A stretch of 64,000 nucleotides of DNA from Coenobita brevimanus. Its lineage: Eukaryota > Arthropoda > Malacostraca > Decapoda > Coenobitidae. The notes beneath the pieces were generated by a model. That model did not search any database. It was not told where the DNA came from and worked only from the letters and a program-made list of their open reading frames with translations. Position 1 is the stretch's first letter; every line of letters begins with the position of its first letter. The DNA lies in NCBI GenBank assembly GCA_032717465.1, contig CM064732.1, positions 24,221,067-24,285,066 on the forward strand, in the 5' to 3' direction. The translations under genes and the position numbers were made by a program. Shown here one piece after another: positions 46,331-57,683 of the stretch.

Positions 46331-47414
46331 CTACCCGGGTACGTAAGAATTCCGAATCGGAGCGAGATTTCCGAATCGGAGCTACTAGCGCCATTTGTTG
46401 TTTGTTTTTTTGTTATGAAATGTCTATCAGATATCTTTCTTACCACGAAATAACTCTAACTGGTTGGATTTTATTCATTTCGTCGCATGTTTGGTCTTAT
46501 ATTTTCAATCACTGAGTCAGGGATATAGGTAAGTTTGAAATTTGGAATTTTTCATCAGTGAGCACTGATCAGTGAGATTTGGATCTTATACAACACGCAT
46601 TTCAATTGCATCCAATAATGTACATTAAATTGTAATAAATCTTAATGTCAGTCATTTTTCATCTTTTTTTCTCTTCCTTGCAATCATATCTGGCAACATT
46701 TCAGCACGGCAGTTGCTTATTCGGAGATTTTTCACACCTTTTTAGCCTACTCGGTTTCATTATCCAAACACCTGTCAGTTCTTATCTACATTTATATTAT
46801 TATTATTATTATTCTGTCACCCGTGGCCGTGACCCCGTGACCCATTGTATCCCAAGTTCTGTGACAGGTTGGAAGCATTAAGCATGCTCCCAGGAGATGG
46901 CAGGTGATTTAGGGATTAGAGGTCAATGAAGGATTAGGGTTAAGCCTTCCGAGGAATCTCAGGCTTTTCACACCTGAGTGTAAATCACTTCCTTACTCTG
47001 ACCATGTGTTATTCACCTTCCGAGCCAGTCATGTGCATAATTATTATATATATATAAAAAAAAAAAACTAGAGAATGCCAATTTTCTCTGAATACGGTTA
47101 CATAACGGCTTAAATTTCTAAGAGATTAAATTTAAGGCTAAATCCAGGAAAATCAACCAAAAATGGCTAAATTTAGCCTTAAAAGGCTAAATATGGTCAG
47201 CGTGTTACAGCCCAATGACAATAAATAACGGGAAATGCATCCTACTGCAAACAAGTACACACATAAACAAGTTAAAAACACATAGGACCTGAATACATGT
47301 AGTTACAGCCTCACCCGTTTCAAAGTCTAGTTCCGATTCGGAAGTTCCGATTTGGAAATCTCTCTGTTTCGGTAATCTCACTCCCATTCAGTATTCTTAC
47401 GCACCGCGTGATAG
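46331..47414. mobile_element. 1.08 kb element with terminal inverted repeats
   Basis: The left end ctacccgggtacgtaagaat and the right end, reverse complemented, ctatcacgcggtgcgtaaga, continue to pair through gagcgagattt.ccgaa (about 32 of 38 positions in the core). Subterminal copies of ttccgaatcgga-type words occur at both ends (46350-46382 and 47331-47375). The interior is AT-rich with an (ATT)n run and no transposase. A non-autonomous DNA transposon is likely. Superfamily is unknown, and no target duplication was recognised. Confidence 0.6.
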
Positions 47415-47859
47415 CCCACGTTTATAGACGGATAAATTCCACCGTGCTAGACGAGTGGTTGACGTTGAAACTGCCGGCCAGTGAGCATCTCTAGGGTATC
47501 ACCATAGAGTTAACTATGGTGGCCTGATAACATAAGAAGAGAGGATAACTGCAGTAGGCCGGTTGGCCCATGCTAGGCAGCTCCTAGAAGAGTAACTGAA
47601 CTACTAGAATGAGATAAGGATAGCCAAGAAGAAGGCTCTCCCTGCCCTCCAAACCTTCCAGCCGAAGCCGGCAGGAAAAAGTCAGAAAGAACACCACATA
47701 GTATGGAAAAACTGGCATGGACATTTTATAGGAAAGTGTGAAAGGAGAATAGAGACTATCGCAATGTAACCTGAAAAGGAAAAATTATGAATTAGTATTG
47801 GTTACAAGATTTTTTTTCATCTACCCACCCCATACTTGTCATATGCTCATCTAGCCTAT

Positions 47860-48720
47860 GCTTGAAACTCTCAATGGAAGAGGCAGCAACTATTTTACTA
47901 GGTAGCTTATTCCAATTGTCTACTACTCCATTACCAAACCAATTTCTACCTATTCCCTTACTGAAACGGAATTATTCTAGTTTGAAACCATTACTTCTAG
48001 TTCTATCCTGTATGCTCACTTTAAATACCTTGCTAATATTTCCCTTATTTATACCCTTCATCCACTTAAACACCTCAATTAAGTCTCCCCTTACTCTATG
48101 CCTCTCTAGCAAATGCAGACTTAGTCTTTTCAGTCTGTGTTCATATGACAGGTTCCGAACGTCATGTATAATTTTTGTCATTCTTTGTACATTTTCTAAC
48201 GAGTTAATATCCATTCTATAGTAAGGACACCAAAACTGTACTGCGTAATCTAAATGCGGCCTTACGAATGCTAGATAGTGTTGCAGTATTACTTTTGATG
48301 ACCTGTTGCTCATGCTTCTTGAAATAAATCCTAGGACCCTATTTGCTTTATTTCTTGCATTATTACATTGTTGCCTTGGTTTCAGGTCATTACTAACCAC
48401 AACATCTAGATCTCACTCGCATTCCGATTTGCTAATTTCTTTGTTATCTAAGCTGTATTTAGTATCTCCAATGGTTTTGCCTACGGTGGGTACTTTAAAT
48501 ATTTCAACGTTAAATTCCATTTGCCATGTTTTAGACCATTTGGACAATATATCGAGGTCCTTTTTGTAAGTTATGGCAATCGTTAGTCGAGTTAATGATA
48601 TGCCCTATTTTTGTATCGTGGGCAAAAATGATGCTGCTGCTAGTGACTCCTAAGTCTATATCATTTATATATATATATAATAAATAATAAGGGACCGAGT
48701 ACTGAACCCTGGGATACACC
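47860..48720 (-). pseudogene. CR1 RT palm end and C-terminal tail
   Basis: Minus frames read YINDIDLGVTSSSIIFAHDTK (catalytic FADD-type box now FAHD) at about 48690-48620. Then, from 48400, NKANRVLGFISRSMSN, VRPHLDYAVQFWCPYY, LKRLSLHLLERHRVRGDL, RTRSNGFKLE and FGNGVVDNWNKLPSKIVAAS. The tail is collinear with 52708-53200. The Asp-to-His change would abolish polymerase activity. Confidence 0.75.
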
Positions 48721-48828
48721 ACTAGTTACTAATCCCAATCCGACTTAGTTCCATTTATTAATACTCTGCTTTCGTCCTTTCAGCCAGGATTCTATCAATT
48801 TTAAGATATTGCTGTCTACATCGTGTGC

Positions 48829-49660
48829 TCAAGCCTTTCTAACTAACCTTTCGTGTGGGACCCTATCAAAAGCTTTACTAAAGTCCAGATAAATAACATC
48901 GTAAGCGTTATCGCTATCTACTGTCTCATAGACCTCCGAGTAGAATGACAACAAATTTGTGAGGCAGGATCGTCCTTGCCTGAATCCGTGCTGACTTTCC
49001 TTTATAAGATTAAATCTTTCTAAGTGTTCTCTAATCTTATTTTCCAGAATTGGCTCTAACATTTTTCCTACTATTGACTTTAGACTTATCGGACGATAAT
49101 TTGACGCAGCTGATTTATCACCCTTTTTAAAGATGGGCACTACGTTTGCAGTCTTCCACGCCTCTGGAACTTCTCCTGAAACTTAAGTCATTAAATAATG
49201 TTAAAAGTGGCTGACATAATTCTTCTTTGGTTTCTTTTATAATTTTTGCATATATATTGTCCGGACCTGGTAGTTTTTGAGGTTTAACTTATTAATTTCT
49301 TTCAATACATCCTCCTTACTAATGGTTATTTTACTAAGAATATTATCCGTATTATCATCTAAAATTTTTGCTGTTTGAGGGACCAGGTCTAGATTTTCCT
49401 TGGTGAATACTGATATGACATAATTATTCAGGATGTAGTGCATTTCTTTATCTTCACTGGTAATGTCACCTGACTCTGTTCTGAGTGGTCGTATCCTATC
49501 TTTATTTTTCGTAAGGTACATTTGATAAAAACCCTTGGAGTTTTCTTTCGATTCACTAGCAACCTTAATATCATAACTTCTCTTTGCTCTCCGTATTTCC
49601 CTCTTTACTTCTCTATTTAAAATCGTGTACTGGTTACGTAAGTTTCCTCTCCACATTTTA
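48829..49660 (-). pseudogene. CR1 RT fingers and palm
   Basis: 49656-49237 reads REVKREIRRAKRSYDIKVA and FYQMYLTKNKDRIRPL, the basic linker before RT. 49140-48829 reads PIFKKGDKSAASNYRPISL, GKMLEPILENKIREHL, ESQHGFRQGRSCLTNLL and VIYLDFSKAFDRVPHERLV (first catalytic Asp intact). The two blocks are separated by a frameshift near 49240. Confidence 0.8.
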
Positions 49661-49979
49661 TTTTTCTATGTAATCCTTTCCTTTGGCCTATGAGAGATTT
49701 TAGTGTGTAGTTTAACCATCTTGGTTCTGAATTATTCGTTCTAAATGGTTTTGAAGGGATATATCTATCTTGGCCTCCGTGTATTATATTTACTAACTCG
49801 TTATATTTCTCACTGGCCGAACGTCTGCTTGGTACTGGACCTGAGTCAATCCTCATCACGAGCGCTACACTCTCACCTGGAACCTGACCCTCCCTAGAGA
49901 CCTGGGGCACATTCCCACCTGTTTCCTGCCCCTCACCTATGACCTGGGGTTCCCCACCGCCCCGGCACTCCCTAAAATA

Positions 49980-50841
49980 GCTATTCCCCCTATGGAATAC
50001 CGTTCGAAAATAAGCTCTTAATCCATCAAAATCTCCTAGTCGAAAATTAGGAAAGGTGGAGGGATTTTCAGTGGAACAGACATCGCAAATAAATTTGAAC
50101 TTAATTTCTTCATGAACGCTATTACCAAGTCATCCACCAACCTCTATATCACTAATGACATTTTCTTTATTAGCTAAAACAAAATCTAGTATATTATTAC
50201 CTCTGGTGGGCTCCCTGATATACTGATAAAGGAAATTATCCTGTACTACCTCTAGAAATTCCTCTGACTCTGCATCCCCTGTCTGATTTCGCCAATCTAT
50301 CTTTGGCAAATTAAGGTCCCCTACAATTATATTACTAAGCTGGACTGTGACGCTTTCCTAATTTCCTCCCAAAGGTATTTACTATCTGCTCTACTTAATT
50401 TTGGGGATCTGTAAATAACTCCCAAGACTAATTTCTCCCTATTGTTACAAATTTCAACCCAGACACTTTCTGTGTCCCTATTTACTTCAATGTCTGCTTT
50501 ATTATAACAGTTTAATGAATCCTTTACAAATAGCTACCCCGCCCCCCCTTTCTTCCTTGACGGTTTGACACAAAAATATAATAGTCCTTTATCTGATATT
50601 CTGCTAAAAATTCTCGAGTGTCTGTATTCATCCAAGTTTCCCTAATAACGTCAATGTCTATTTTTTCTGTACAAATTAAAGTCCTCAGTTCATCTATTTT
50701 ATTACTTAAACTCCGGCTGATTGTGTAGTACACTTTCAGGTTATTACCAGTAGTTATGCCTCTGCCTTGGGACTTAATATTTTTTATTTTGTCACTAACT
50801 GGGAAACTCTTTACTAATAAAACAATTTTTTGTACTATCAC
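49980..50841 (-). pseudogene. CR1 AP endonuclease domain
   Basis: 50841-50524 reads LKVYYTISRSLSNKIDEL, EKIDIDVIRETWMNTDTREF and IKDYYIFVSNRQGRKG, the start of a CR1-type endonuclease (the consensus-like NSR and ITETW positions are altered to ISR and IRETW). The remainder, in shifted frames down to about 49980, includes GVIYRSPKLSRADSKYLWEE. Heavily decayed. Confidence 0.7.
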
Positions 50842-51049
50842 TTATCGTCCTTCTATCATCGCTTGTTCTGTCCTCTATCATCACTTGCTCATTTTGAGGT
50901 GCCTGAGTGGATGTATCTACACTAATGGTTAAACTGTTGTTCTTACTTTTGCAAGTCTTGATGCATTTATCCAAACATGATAATACTGATTTCTGAGTGT
51001 AGTTGCTGCAACTTCCTGTACATCAACTTCTGAACGTCGAAAAAAAAAC

Positions 51050-51918
51050 TCTAAATCCTATCTATCATTCCAGCTAAAACAGTAACTCCCTGCCTGCTAA
51101 GATGAGTCCCATCCCAACTATACAAGGCATTCCAACCACAAAACCCGTCTCAGCTGTCTATGAAAGGTATTGCTTTATCTTTACAATACCTTTCAAGGCG
51201 GCAATTAAAACCTATTGCCCTGCTCAACCACTCGCTCCTAACCCGCTTTCTAGGCAGAACATCGAGTACTACAGGGGTCCCTCCCCTCTCCCTAACCTTC
51301 TCTAACATATCCTTGTATTGCTGCCACAGTACCTCACTCTTACGCCCACTATTATCATTGCCTCCTACACTTAGGCACACAGTCGGTTTGTCTTCACTAT
51401 CCTTCCTGATATTTGAAATTTTCTCTGTTACATTACCCACCCTGGTCCCCAGAAGACAGACATGTTTAGTGAGTGGCATATACATTGCTCTGTTAAGATA
51501 TCTTACCTGTGAGTCCCCAACAACGGCAACATTTTTCTTACCTTTCCTGTTCTCACTATACTTACCTGCATGGGAAGGTCTCTCACCGTCTCTCTTCTCA
51601 ACTTCCCTCTCTGCCTTCCCTTCATAATTCGTCACGTAGTGCGTCGAATGTATTTGTGGTCTTAATTTCCGATTGCTTTTTAAGGGTGAACTTCGTTGAA
51701 CCCTTGTGAACCAGTGTCCAACCTTCAGCTTTTTTCTCTCTCTTCTCCAACAGTTCCCTCATTTGTGACTTCTCTTGCCTGAGAACTTGTACCTCCCACT
51801 TCAATTCGAGAAGCTCTTCCTTTAACTGAAGGTATTCTTTCTCAAAACCTGCAGCGAGGACACAACTCTCCATAGAGGACGCCATCACGCACAAATTCAC
51901 AGGAGTATCACAGGTCAT
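51050..51918 (-). pseudogene. CR1 ORF1 with coiled coil and SGNH esterase domain
   Basis: ATG at 51918. The N-terminal part (FEKEYLQLKEELLELKWEVQ) has heptad-like Leu spacing typical of a coiled coil. After a frameshift near 51630 the SGNH-hydrolase blocks appear: VAVVGDSQVRYLNRA (nucleophile Ser in GDSQ), CLSVGGNDN (oxyanion Asn in GGND) and, past one TGA, SWDGTHLSRQG-like DGTH (catalytic Asp-His). ORF1 esterase domains are known in CR1/L2 LINEs and are thought to act on lipids or membranes, though their role is not settled. The catalytic residues are still visible despite a frameshift and a stop near 51150. Confidence 0.8.
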
Positions 51919-52060
51919 TACAGCACACTAGCACAACAGTATCGCAGGTCACTAGCACAACACTATCACAGGTCACTATCACAACACTATCACAGGTCAC
52001 TATTGCAGTTCACTACAACACACTAGCACAACACAATCACAGATCACAGCTAGCTAAATC
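51919..52060 (-). repeat. Tandem repeats in CR1 5' UTR
   Basis: Units of about 20 to 35 bases built from cacaggtcacta and gcacaacactat words are repeated four to five times upstream of the ORF1 ATG. Repeated 5' UTR units often act as LINE promoters. Confidence 0.7.
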
Positions 52061-52207
52061 AGGTACGCCAGGAGACGTCCGAACAGACAGATGTATTAGT
52101 CTTGTATTCTAGGATAGTCAGTGACTAACCTACCACAGGGTTATTCAGCGAGTTGAGAACCGCGGCTGAGCGCCTCATGGCGTCTTTTCCTCTCCTCCTC
52201 CCCACAG

Positions 52208-52264
52208 ACATACTCCTCTACCTTCATCTCCATTTAATAGTCAAAGTAACAGATACAACAAGAC
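52208..52264 (+). CDS. Candidate 57-bp microexon of the LRR-Ig gene
   Basis: A strong acceptor (ttttcctctcctcctccccacag, split here as ttttcctctcctcc and tccccacag) precedes 52208. A perfect donor GTAAGTCAT follows 52264. Length 57 with entry and exit phase 2, the same as the two candidate exons upstream. After the split Arg codon it reads HTPLPSSPFNSQSNRYNK. If not spliced, it ends at TAA two bases later. Caution: the acceptor tract lies near the 5' edge of the CR1 element and might be element sequence. Confidence 0.4.
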
Positions 52265-52704
52265 GTAAGTCATTTCCTGCATAAATCACTCCCTCATTGT
52301 CTTAAACTTATATACTAGACAGTTACATTGTTCCCTACAGCAAACTACTTTACAGTGAAAAGTAGGTCAGTTACTACATACATTCCTTCCTTCCAGCTCT
52401 GCATGTAACAACGACAACAAAATCAGTGGTATAAAATTTTCGTTTCCTTAAGTTTCTTTTTCCTCCATTTTCCCTTTCTTCCACTTTAATTTCCCTCCAA
52501 TATGTTTTCGTCCCTGTTTTCTTTCTTGTGAGTTTGGCATCCTTCGTTCCTTGCTCGTACCAATCCCAGTAAAGTCAATGGCCACTTTCCATCATGTCTT
52601 CCCGTTTCATTTCCAGTAAGTTAGCTTTTCTTTCAATATATCTTCCCAACGTTAGCAGTCCGTTCAGTTTGATTCACGTTCACCTTTTCTTTTATTCACC
52701 TTGC
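52265..52704. other. Unassigned
   Basis: AT-rich with pyrimidine-rich stretches. No family recognised. Confidence 0.4.
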
Positions 52705-53470
52705 CTTCAGATCATTAGTAAGGCCACATTTAGACTACGCAGTACAATTTTGGTGTCCTTACTATAGAATGGATATTAACTCATTAGAAAATGTACAGAG
52801 AAGAATGACAAAAATTATACACGATGTTCGGAACCTGTCGTATAAAGACAGACTGAAAAGACTAAGTCTGCACTCGCTGGAGAGGCTTAGAGTAAGGGGA
52901 GACTTGATTGAGGTGTTTAAGTGAATGAAGGGTACAAATAAGGGAGATATTAGCAAGTTACTTAAAGTGAGCATACATGATAGAACTAGAAGTAATGGTT
53001 TCAAACTAGAAAAATTCCGTTTCAATAAGGAAATAGGTCGATATTGGTTTGGTAATAGGGTAGTTGACGAATGGAATAAACTACCTAGTAAAGTAGCTGC
53101 TGCCTCTTCCATTGAGAGTTCCAAGCATAGGCTAGATATGCATATGACAAATATGGGGTGGGTAGATGAAAAAAAGAAAACTTATAACCAATACTAATTC
53201 ATATTTTTTCCTTTTCAGGTTACACTACGATAGTCTCTGTTCTCTTTTCACACTTTCCTATAAATTGTCCTCGCCAGTTTTTCTATACTGTGTGGTGTTC
53301 TTTCTGACTTTTTCCTGCCGGATTTCGGCTGGAGGGTTTGGAGGGCGGGGGAGAGCCTTCATCTTTGCTGTCCTTATCTCACACTAGTAGTTCAGTTACT
53401 CTTCTAGGAGCTGCCTAGCACGGGCCGACCGGCCTACTGCTGTTATCGTCTCTTCTTATGTTCTTATTTT
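52705..53470 (+). pseudogene. CR1-like LINE 3' fragment
   Basis: Plus-strand copy of the CR1 C-terminal tail: LVRPHLDYAVQFWCPYY, RMTKIIHDVRNLSYKDRLK, RTRSNGFKLEKFRFNKEIGR and FGNRVVDEWNKLPSKVAAAS. One TGA near 52922 interrupts an otherwise continuous frame. It ends with gctgcctagcacgggcc and tctcttcttatgttctta, the family 3' terminus. It directly abuts the minisatellite array. Confidence 0.85.
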
Positions 53471-53483
53471 CAATTTGTCATTC

Positions 53484-56400
53484 AACAGGGTTGCCTTCCC
53501 ATCAGTTTGCCTTCCTACCAGGTTGCCTTCCTACCAGGTTGCCTTCCCAACAGTTTGTCTTCCTACCAGATTTCCTACCTACCACCTTGTCTTCTTATCA
53601 AAGTGCCTTCCTAACAATTTGCCTTCCTACAAAATTGCCTTCCTTCCACTCTGCCATCTTATCAAACTGTCTTACTAACAGTTACCTTCCAACCAAATTA
53701 CTTTCCTAGCAGCTTCCCTTCCTGCTAAATTGCTTTCCTACCAGTTTATCCAACCAAATTGCCTTTCTGCCAGTTTGCCTTCCTAACAAATTGTCTTCCT
53801 ACCAGCTTGTCTGCCCTCCTATCAGTTTGCCTTCCTGCCAGCTTGCCTTCCTAACAGCTTACCTTCCTAGCAGCTTGCCTTCCTAACAGTTTGCCTTCCT
53901 ACCAGATTGCCTTCCTAACAGTTTGCCTTCCTAACCGTTTGACTTCTTAACAGTTTGACTTCCTACCAGATTGCCTTCCTACCAGTTGCCTTCCTATGAG
54001 TTTGCCTTCCTATCAGATTGCCTTCCTACAGATTGCCTTCCAAACAGTTTGACATCCTACCAGATTGCCTTCCTAACAGTTTGCTTTCCTGTGAGATTGC
54101 CTTCCTAACAGTTTGCCTTCCTAACGGTTTGTTTTCCTGCCAGATTGCCTTCTTACCAGTTTGCCTTCCTGCTGGTTTGCTTTCCTAACAGTTTGCCTTC
54201 CTAACAGTATGACTTCCTAACAGTTTGCCTTCCTACCAGATTGCATCCTAACAGTTTGCCTTCCTAACAGTTTCCCTTCGTACCAAGCTCCCTTCCTAAC
54301 AGTTTGCCTTCCTAACAGTTTGCCTTCCTAACAATTTGTCTTCCTAACAGTTTGCTTTCCTATCAGAATGCGGAAGTAACAGTTTGCCTTCCTAAAATTT
54401 GCCTTCCTACCAGATTGCCTTCCTAATAGTTTGCCTTCCTAACAGCTTGCCTTCCTATCAGATTGCGGAACTAACAATTTGCCTTCCTAACAGTTTGCCT
54501 TCCTATCAGATCGCGGAACTAACAGTTTGCCTTCCTAACAGTTTGCCTTCCTAAGTTTGCCTTTCTACCAGATTGCCTTCCTAAGTTTGCCTTCCTAACA
54601 GTTTGCCTTTCTACCAGATTGCCTTCCTAAGTTTGCCTTCCTAACAGTTTGCTTTCCTACCAGATTGCTTTCGAAACAGTTTGCCATCGTAAGAGTTTGC
54701 CTTTGCAACAGTTTGCCCTCCTACCACATTCCCATCCTAACAGTTTGCTTTCCTAACAGTTTGCTTTCCTAACAGTTTGCCTTCCTACCAGATTGCCATC
54801 CCACCAGACTGCTTTCCTAACAGTTTGCCTTTCTAACAGTTTGCCTTCCTGCCAGATTTCCTTGCTGCCAGCTTTCCTTCCTAACAGTTTGCCTTCCTAC
54901 CAGATTGCCTTCCTAACAGTTTGCCTTCCTAACAGCTTGTCTTCCTACCAGATTGCCTTCCTAACAGTTTGCCTTCTTAACAGTTTCCCTTCCTAACAGT
55001 TTGCCTTCCTAACAGTTTGTCTTCCTACCAGATTGCCTTCCTAACGGTTTGCCTTCCTAACAGCTTGCCTTCCTACCAGATTGCCTTCCTAACAGTTTGC
55101 CTTCTCAACAGTTTCCCTTCCTAACAGTTTGCCTTCCTAACAGTTTGCCTTCCTACCAGATTGCGGAACTAACAGTTTTCCTTCGTAACAGTTTGCTTTC
55201 CTACCAGTTTGCCTTCCTAACAGTTTGCCTCCCTACCAGATTGCCTTCTTACCAGACTGTCTTCCTAACAAATTGCCTTCCTATGAGTTTGCTTTCCTAA
55301 CAGTTTGCCTTCCTAACAGTATCTTTCCTATCAGATTGCAGAACTAACAGTTTGCCTTCCTAACAGTTTGTCTTCCTAACAGTTTCTTTCCTATCAGATT
55401 GCGGAACTAACAGTTTGCCTTCCTAACAGTTTCTTTCCTATCAGATTGCGGAACTAATAGTTTGCCTTCCTACCAGATTGCCTTCCTAACAGTTTGCCTT
55501 CCTAACGGCTTGTCTTCCTAACAGTTTACCTTCGTAACAGTTTGCCTTCGTAACAGTTTGCCTTCGTAACAGTTTGCCTTCCTACCAGTTTGCCTTCCTA
55601 CCAGTTTGCCTTCCTACCAGATTGCCTTCTTACCAGATTGCCTTCTTACCAGACTGTCTTCCTAACAAATTGCCTTCCTACGAGTTTGCTTTCCTAACAG
55701 TTTGCCTTCCTAACAGTATCTTTCCTATCAGATTGCAGAACTAACAGTTTGCCTTCCTAACAGTTTCTTTCCTATCAGATTGCGGAACTAATAGTTTGCC
55801 TTCCTAACAGTTTGCCTTCCTACCAGATTGCCTTCCTAACAGTTTGCCTTCCTAACAGTTTGCCTTCGTAACGGCTTGCCTTCCTAACAGTTTGCCTTCC
55901 AACCAGATTGCCTTCCTAACAGTTTACCTTCGTAACGGCTTGTCTTCCTAACAGTTTGCTTTCCTAACAGTTTTGCTTTCGTAACGGTTTGCCTTCGTAA
56001 CAGTTTGCCTTCGTAACAGTTTGCCTTCCTACCAGTTTGCCTTCCTAACAGTTTGCCGTCCTACCAGATTGCCTTCCTAACAGTTTGCCTTCCTACTAGA
56101 TTGCGGAACTAGGAGTTTGCTTTCCTACCAGGTTGGCTTTCTGACAGTTTTCCTTTCTACTGGTCTGCCTTCCTTCCAGTTTACCTTCCTCATAGTTTAC
56201 CTTCCTTATTGCTTGCGTTCCCCACACCTTGCTTTCCTCATAGTTTACCTTCCTCCCAGCTTGCCTTCGTCACAGCTTCCCTCCTGCACAGCTTTCTTTC
56301 CTAATAGTTTACCCTCCTCACAGCTTACCTTCCTCACATCTTGTCTCCCTTACAGCTTGCTTTCCTACTGTAATAGTTTACCCTCCTCACAGCTTGCCTT

Positions 56401-56835
56401 CTTGATAGTTTACCCTCTTCACAGCTTGCCTTCTTCACAGTTTACCTTCTTCATAGTTTACCCTCCTTACAGTTTGCCTTCCTCCCTGCTTAGCTTCATT
56501 ACAGCTTGCCTTCCTCATAGTTTACCCTTCTCACAGCTTGCCTTCCCCGTAGTTAGCCTCTTCATAGTTTGCCGTCCTCACAGTTTACCCTCCTCACAGC
56601 TTACCGTGCTTGTAGTTTGCCTTCCTCATAGTTTATCCTCCTCACAGCTTGCCTCCCTCACGGTTTGCCTTCCTCACGGTTTGCCTACCTCACAGTTTGT
56701 CTTCCTCACTTTATTTTCCTATAGTTTGCCTTATTTACTCTTTGCCTTCCTCTCAGGAAACTTTCCAACCAGTGTACCTTCCAGTTTGCCTTAATACTAA
56801 TCTGCCTTCCTACTAATTTGCCGTCGTTCCTTCGT
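53484..56835. repeat. 16-bp minisatellite array, ~3.35 kb
   Basis: About 200 imperfect copies of a 16-base unit TTTGCCTTCCTAACAG (variants with CCAGAT, CGTAAC, GCGGAACT). Because 16 is one more than a multiple of three, each frame reads a different phase of the unit, and three units give a 16-residue pseudo-repeat, so the Leu/Pro/Ser-rich open frames here are not genes. From about 56120 rightward the unit drifts to ccttcctcacagcttg/catagtttacc. A block near 55241-55360 is repeated at about 55638-55757 (397 bases apart), showing recent internal duplication. The left edge is the CR1 3' terminus. Confidence 0.95.
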
Positions 56836-57615
56836 CGCTTCCTTCCTTTCATGCATCATCGCCTTTAAGTCAGTAGCCACCCATGGCTGACACCATTTAT
56901 GTGTAGAAGTCTTCACTTACTACGATTACTGGGAGTTGAACCTGAGGAAGAGGTGAGGCAGCAGGATTACTCATTCATGGACGGAGAATTTTAGCCATCA
57001 TTATCATAAACGATGAAAAGAAGGTTGAGGATAACACCTAATAATTAACTACGGTCAGTTTCAAAACAGTGCAGGGAATAGGAAGCTATTAGACTGTAAT
57101 TTAGCTTTGTACTGACTTTTCAACAATGTGATGGAAATATGAGACTTTTGTTTCAATTTTTTTTTATAGTAAATGCGTAAAAAAGAAAGAAAGAAAGAAA
57201 GGAATGAAAAGAAAGAAAATGAGAGTTTGCCTTCCCCTTTCTGACTTCTTTTACTGATAATACGACCAGTTATCTTAACTGCTATTCCACTTTCTATTGA
57301 CTGATGAAACTTTACACTTGAAAGGATTGAGTAGACATATCTCTCAAGGTATTAATGACTCCAGCGTTACAGCTAACGCCAGACGATTTTATTCAGTCGA
57401 GAGTGAACACAAGGAGATAGGGTGATAACCTTTCACTTAAGTGAAATTTTTCTAAAATAATCATTGTACCATGAAATAATTTTTTTATTTAGATTAGGGG
57501 GATCCCGTCAGCCTGTAAGATCAGAATTATTCTCCAAGGACTCCACATGATAATACTTCTTCCATATGAACTGATCCATTTTTTTTTCTTCCAGTCTGAA
57601 GGGGATGAAGATCGT

Positions 57616-57618
<3 letters not shown>
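56836..57618. other. Unassigned, includes (AAAG)n
   Basis: Degenerate AAAG repeats at 57181-57222. No gene recognised. Confidence 0.5.

Positions 57619-57681
<63 letters not shown>
57619..57681. repeat. (TA)n microsatellite
   Basis: About 31 uninterrupted TA repeats. Confidence 0.97.

Positions 57682-57683
<2 letters not shown>

Larger units (their letters stand above)
47529..52190 (-). mobile_element. CR1-like LINE, nearly full length, decayed
   Basis: Minus-strand element: 5' UTR with tandem repeats (about 52050-51920), ORF1 with coiled coil and esterase domain (51918-51050), then endonuclease (50800-49980), RT (49660-48530) and C-terminal tail (48400-47860). The 3' end is marked by a conserved segment around gctgcctagc and ctcttcttatgtt that is shared with the copy at 52705-53470. 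The overall plan is that of CR1/L2 elements. Stops and frameshifts are scattered through all parts. Confidence 0.8.

Noticed and set aside
56117..56794. 225-codon Leu/Ser/Pro-rich frame, and similar frames in the array
   Set aside because: Produced by the 16-base minisatellite, whose unit length is not a multiple of three. Residue pattern is a by-product of the repeat.
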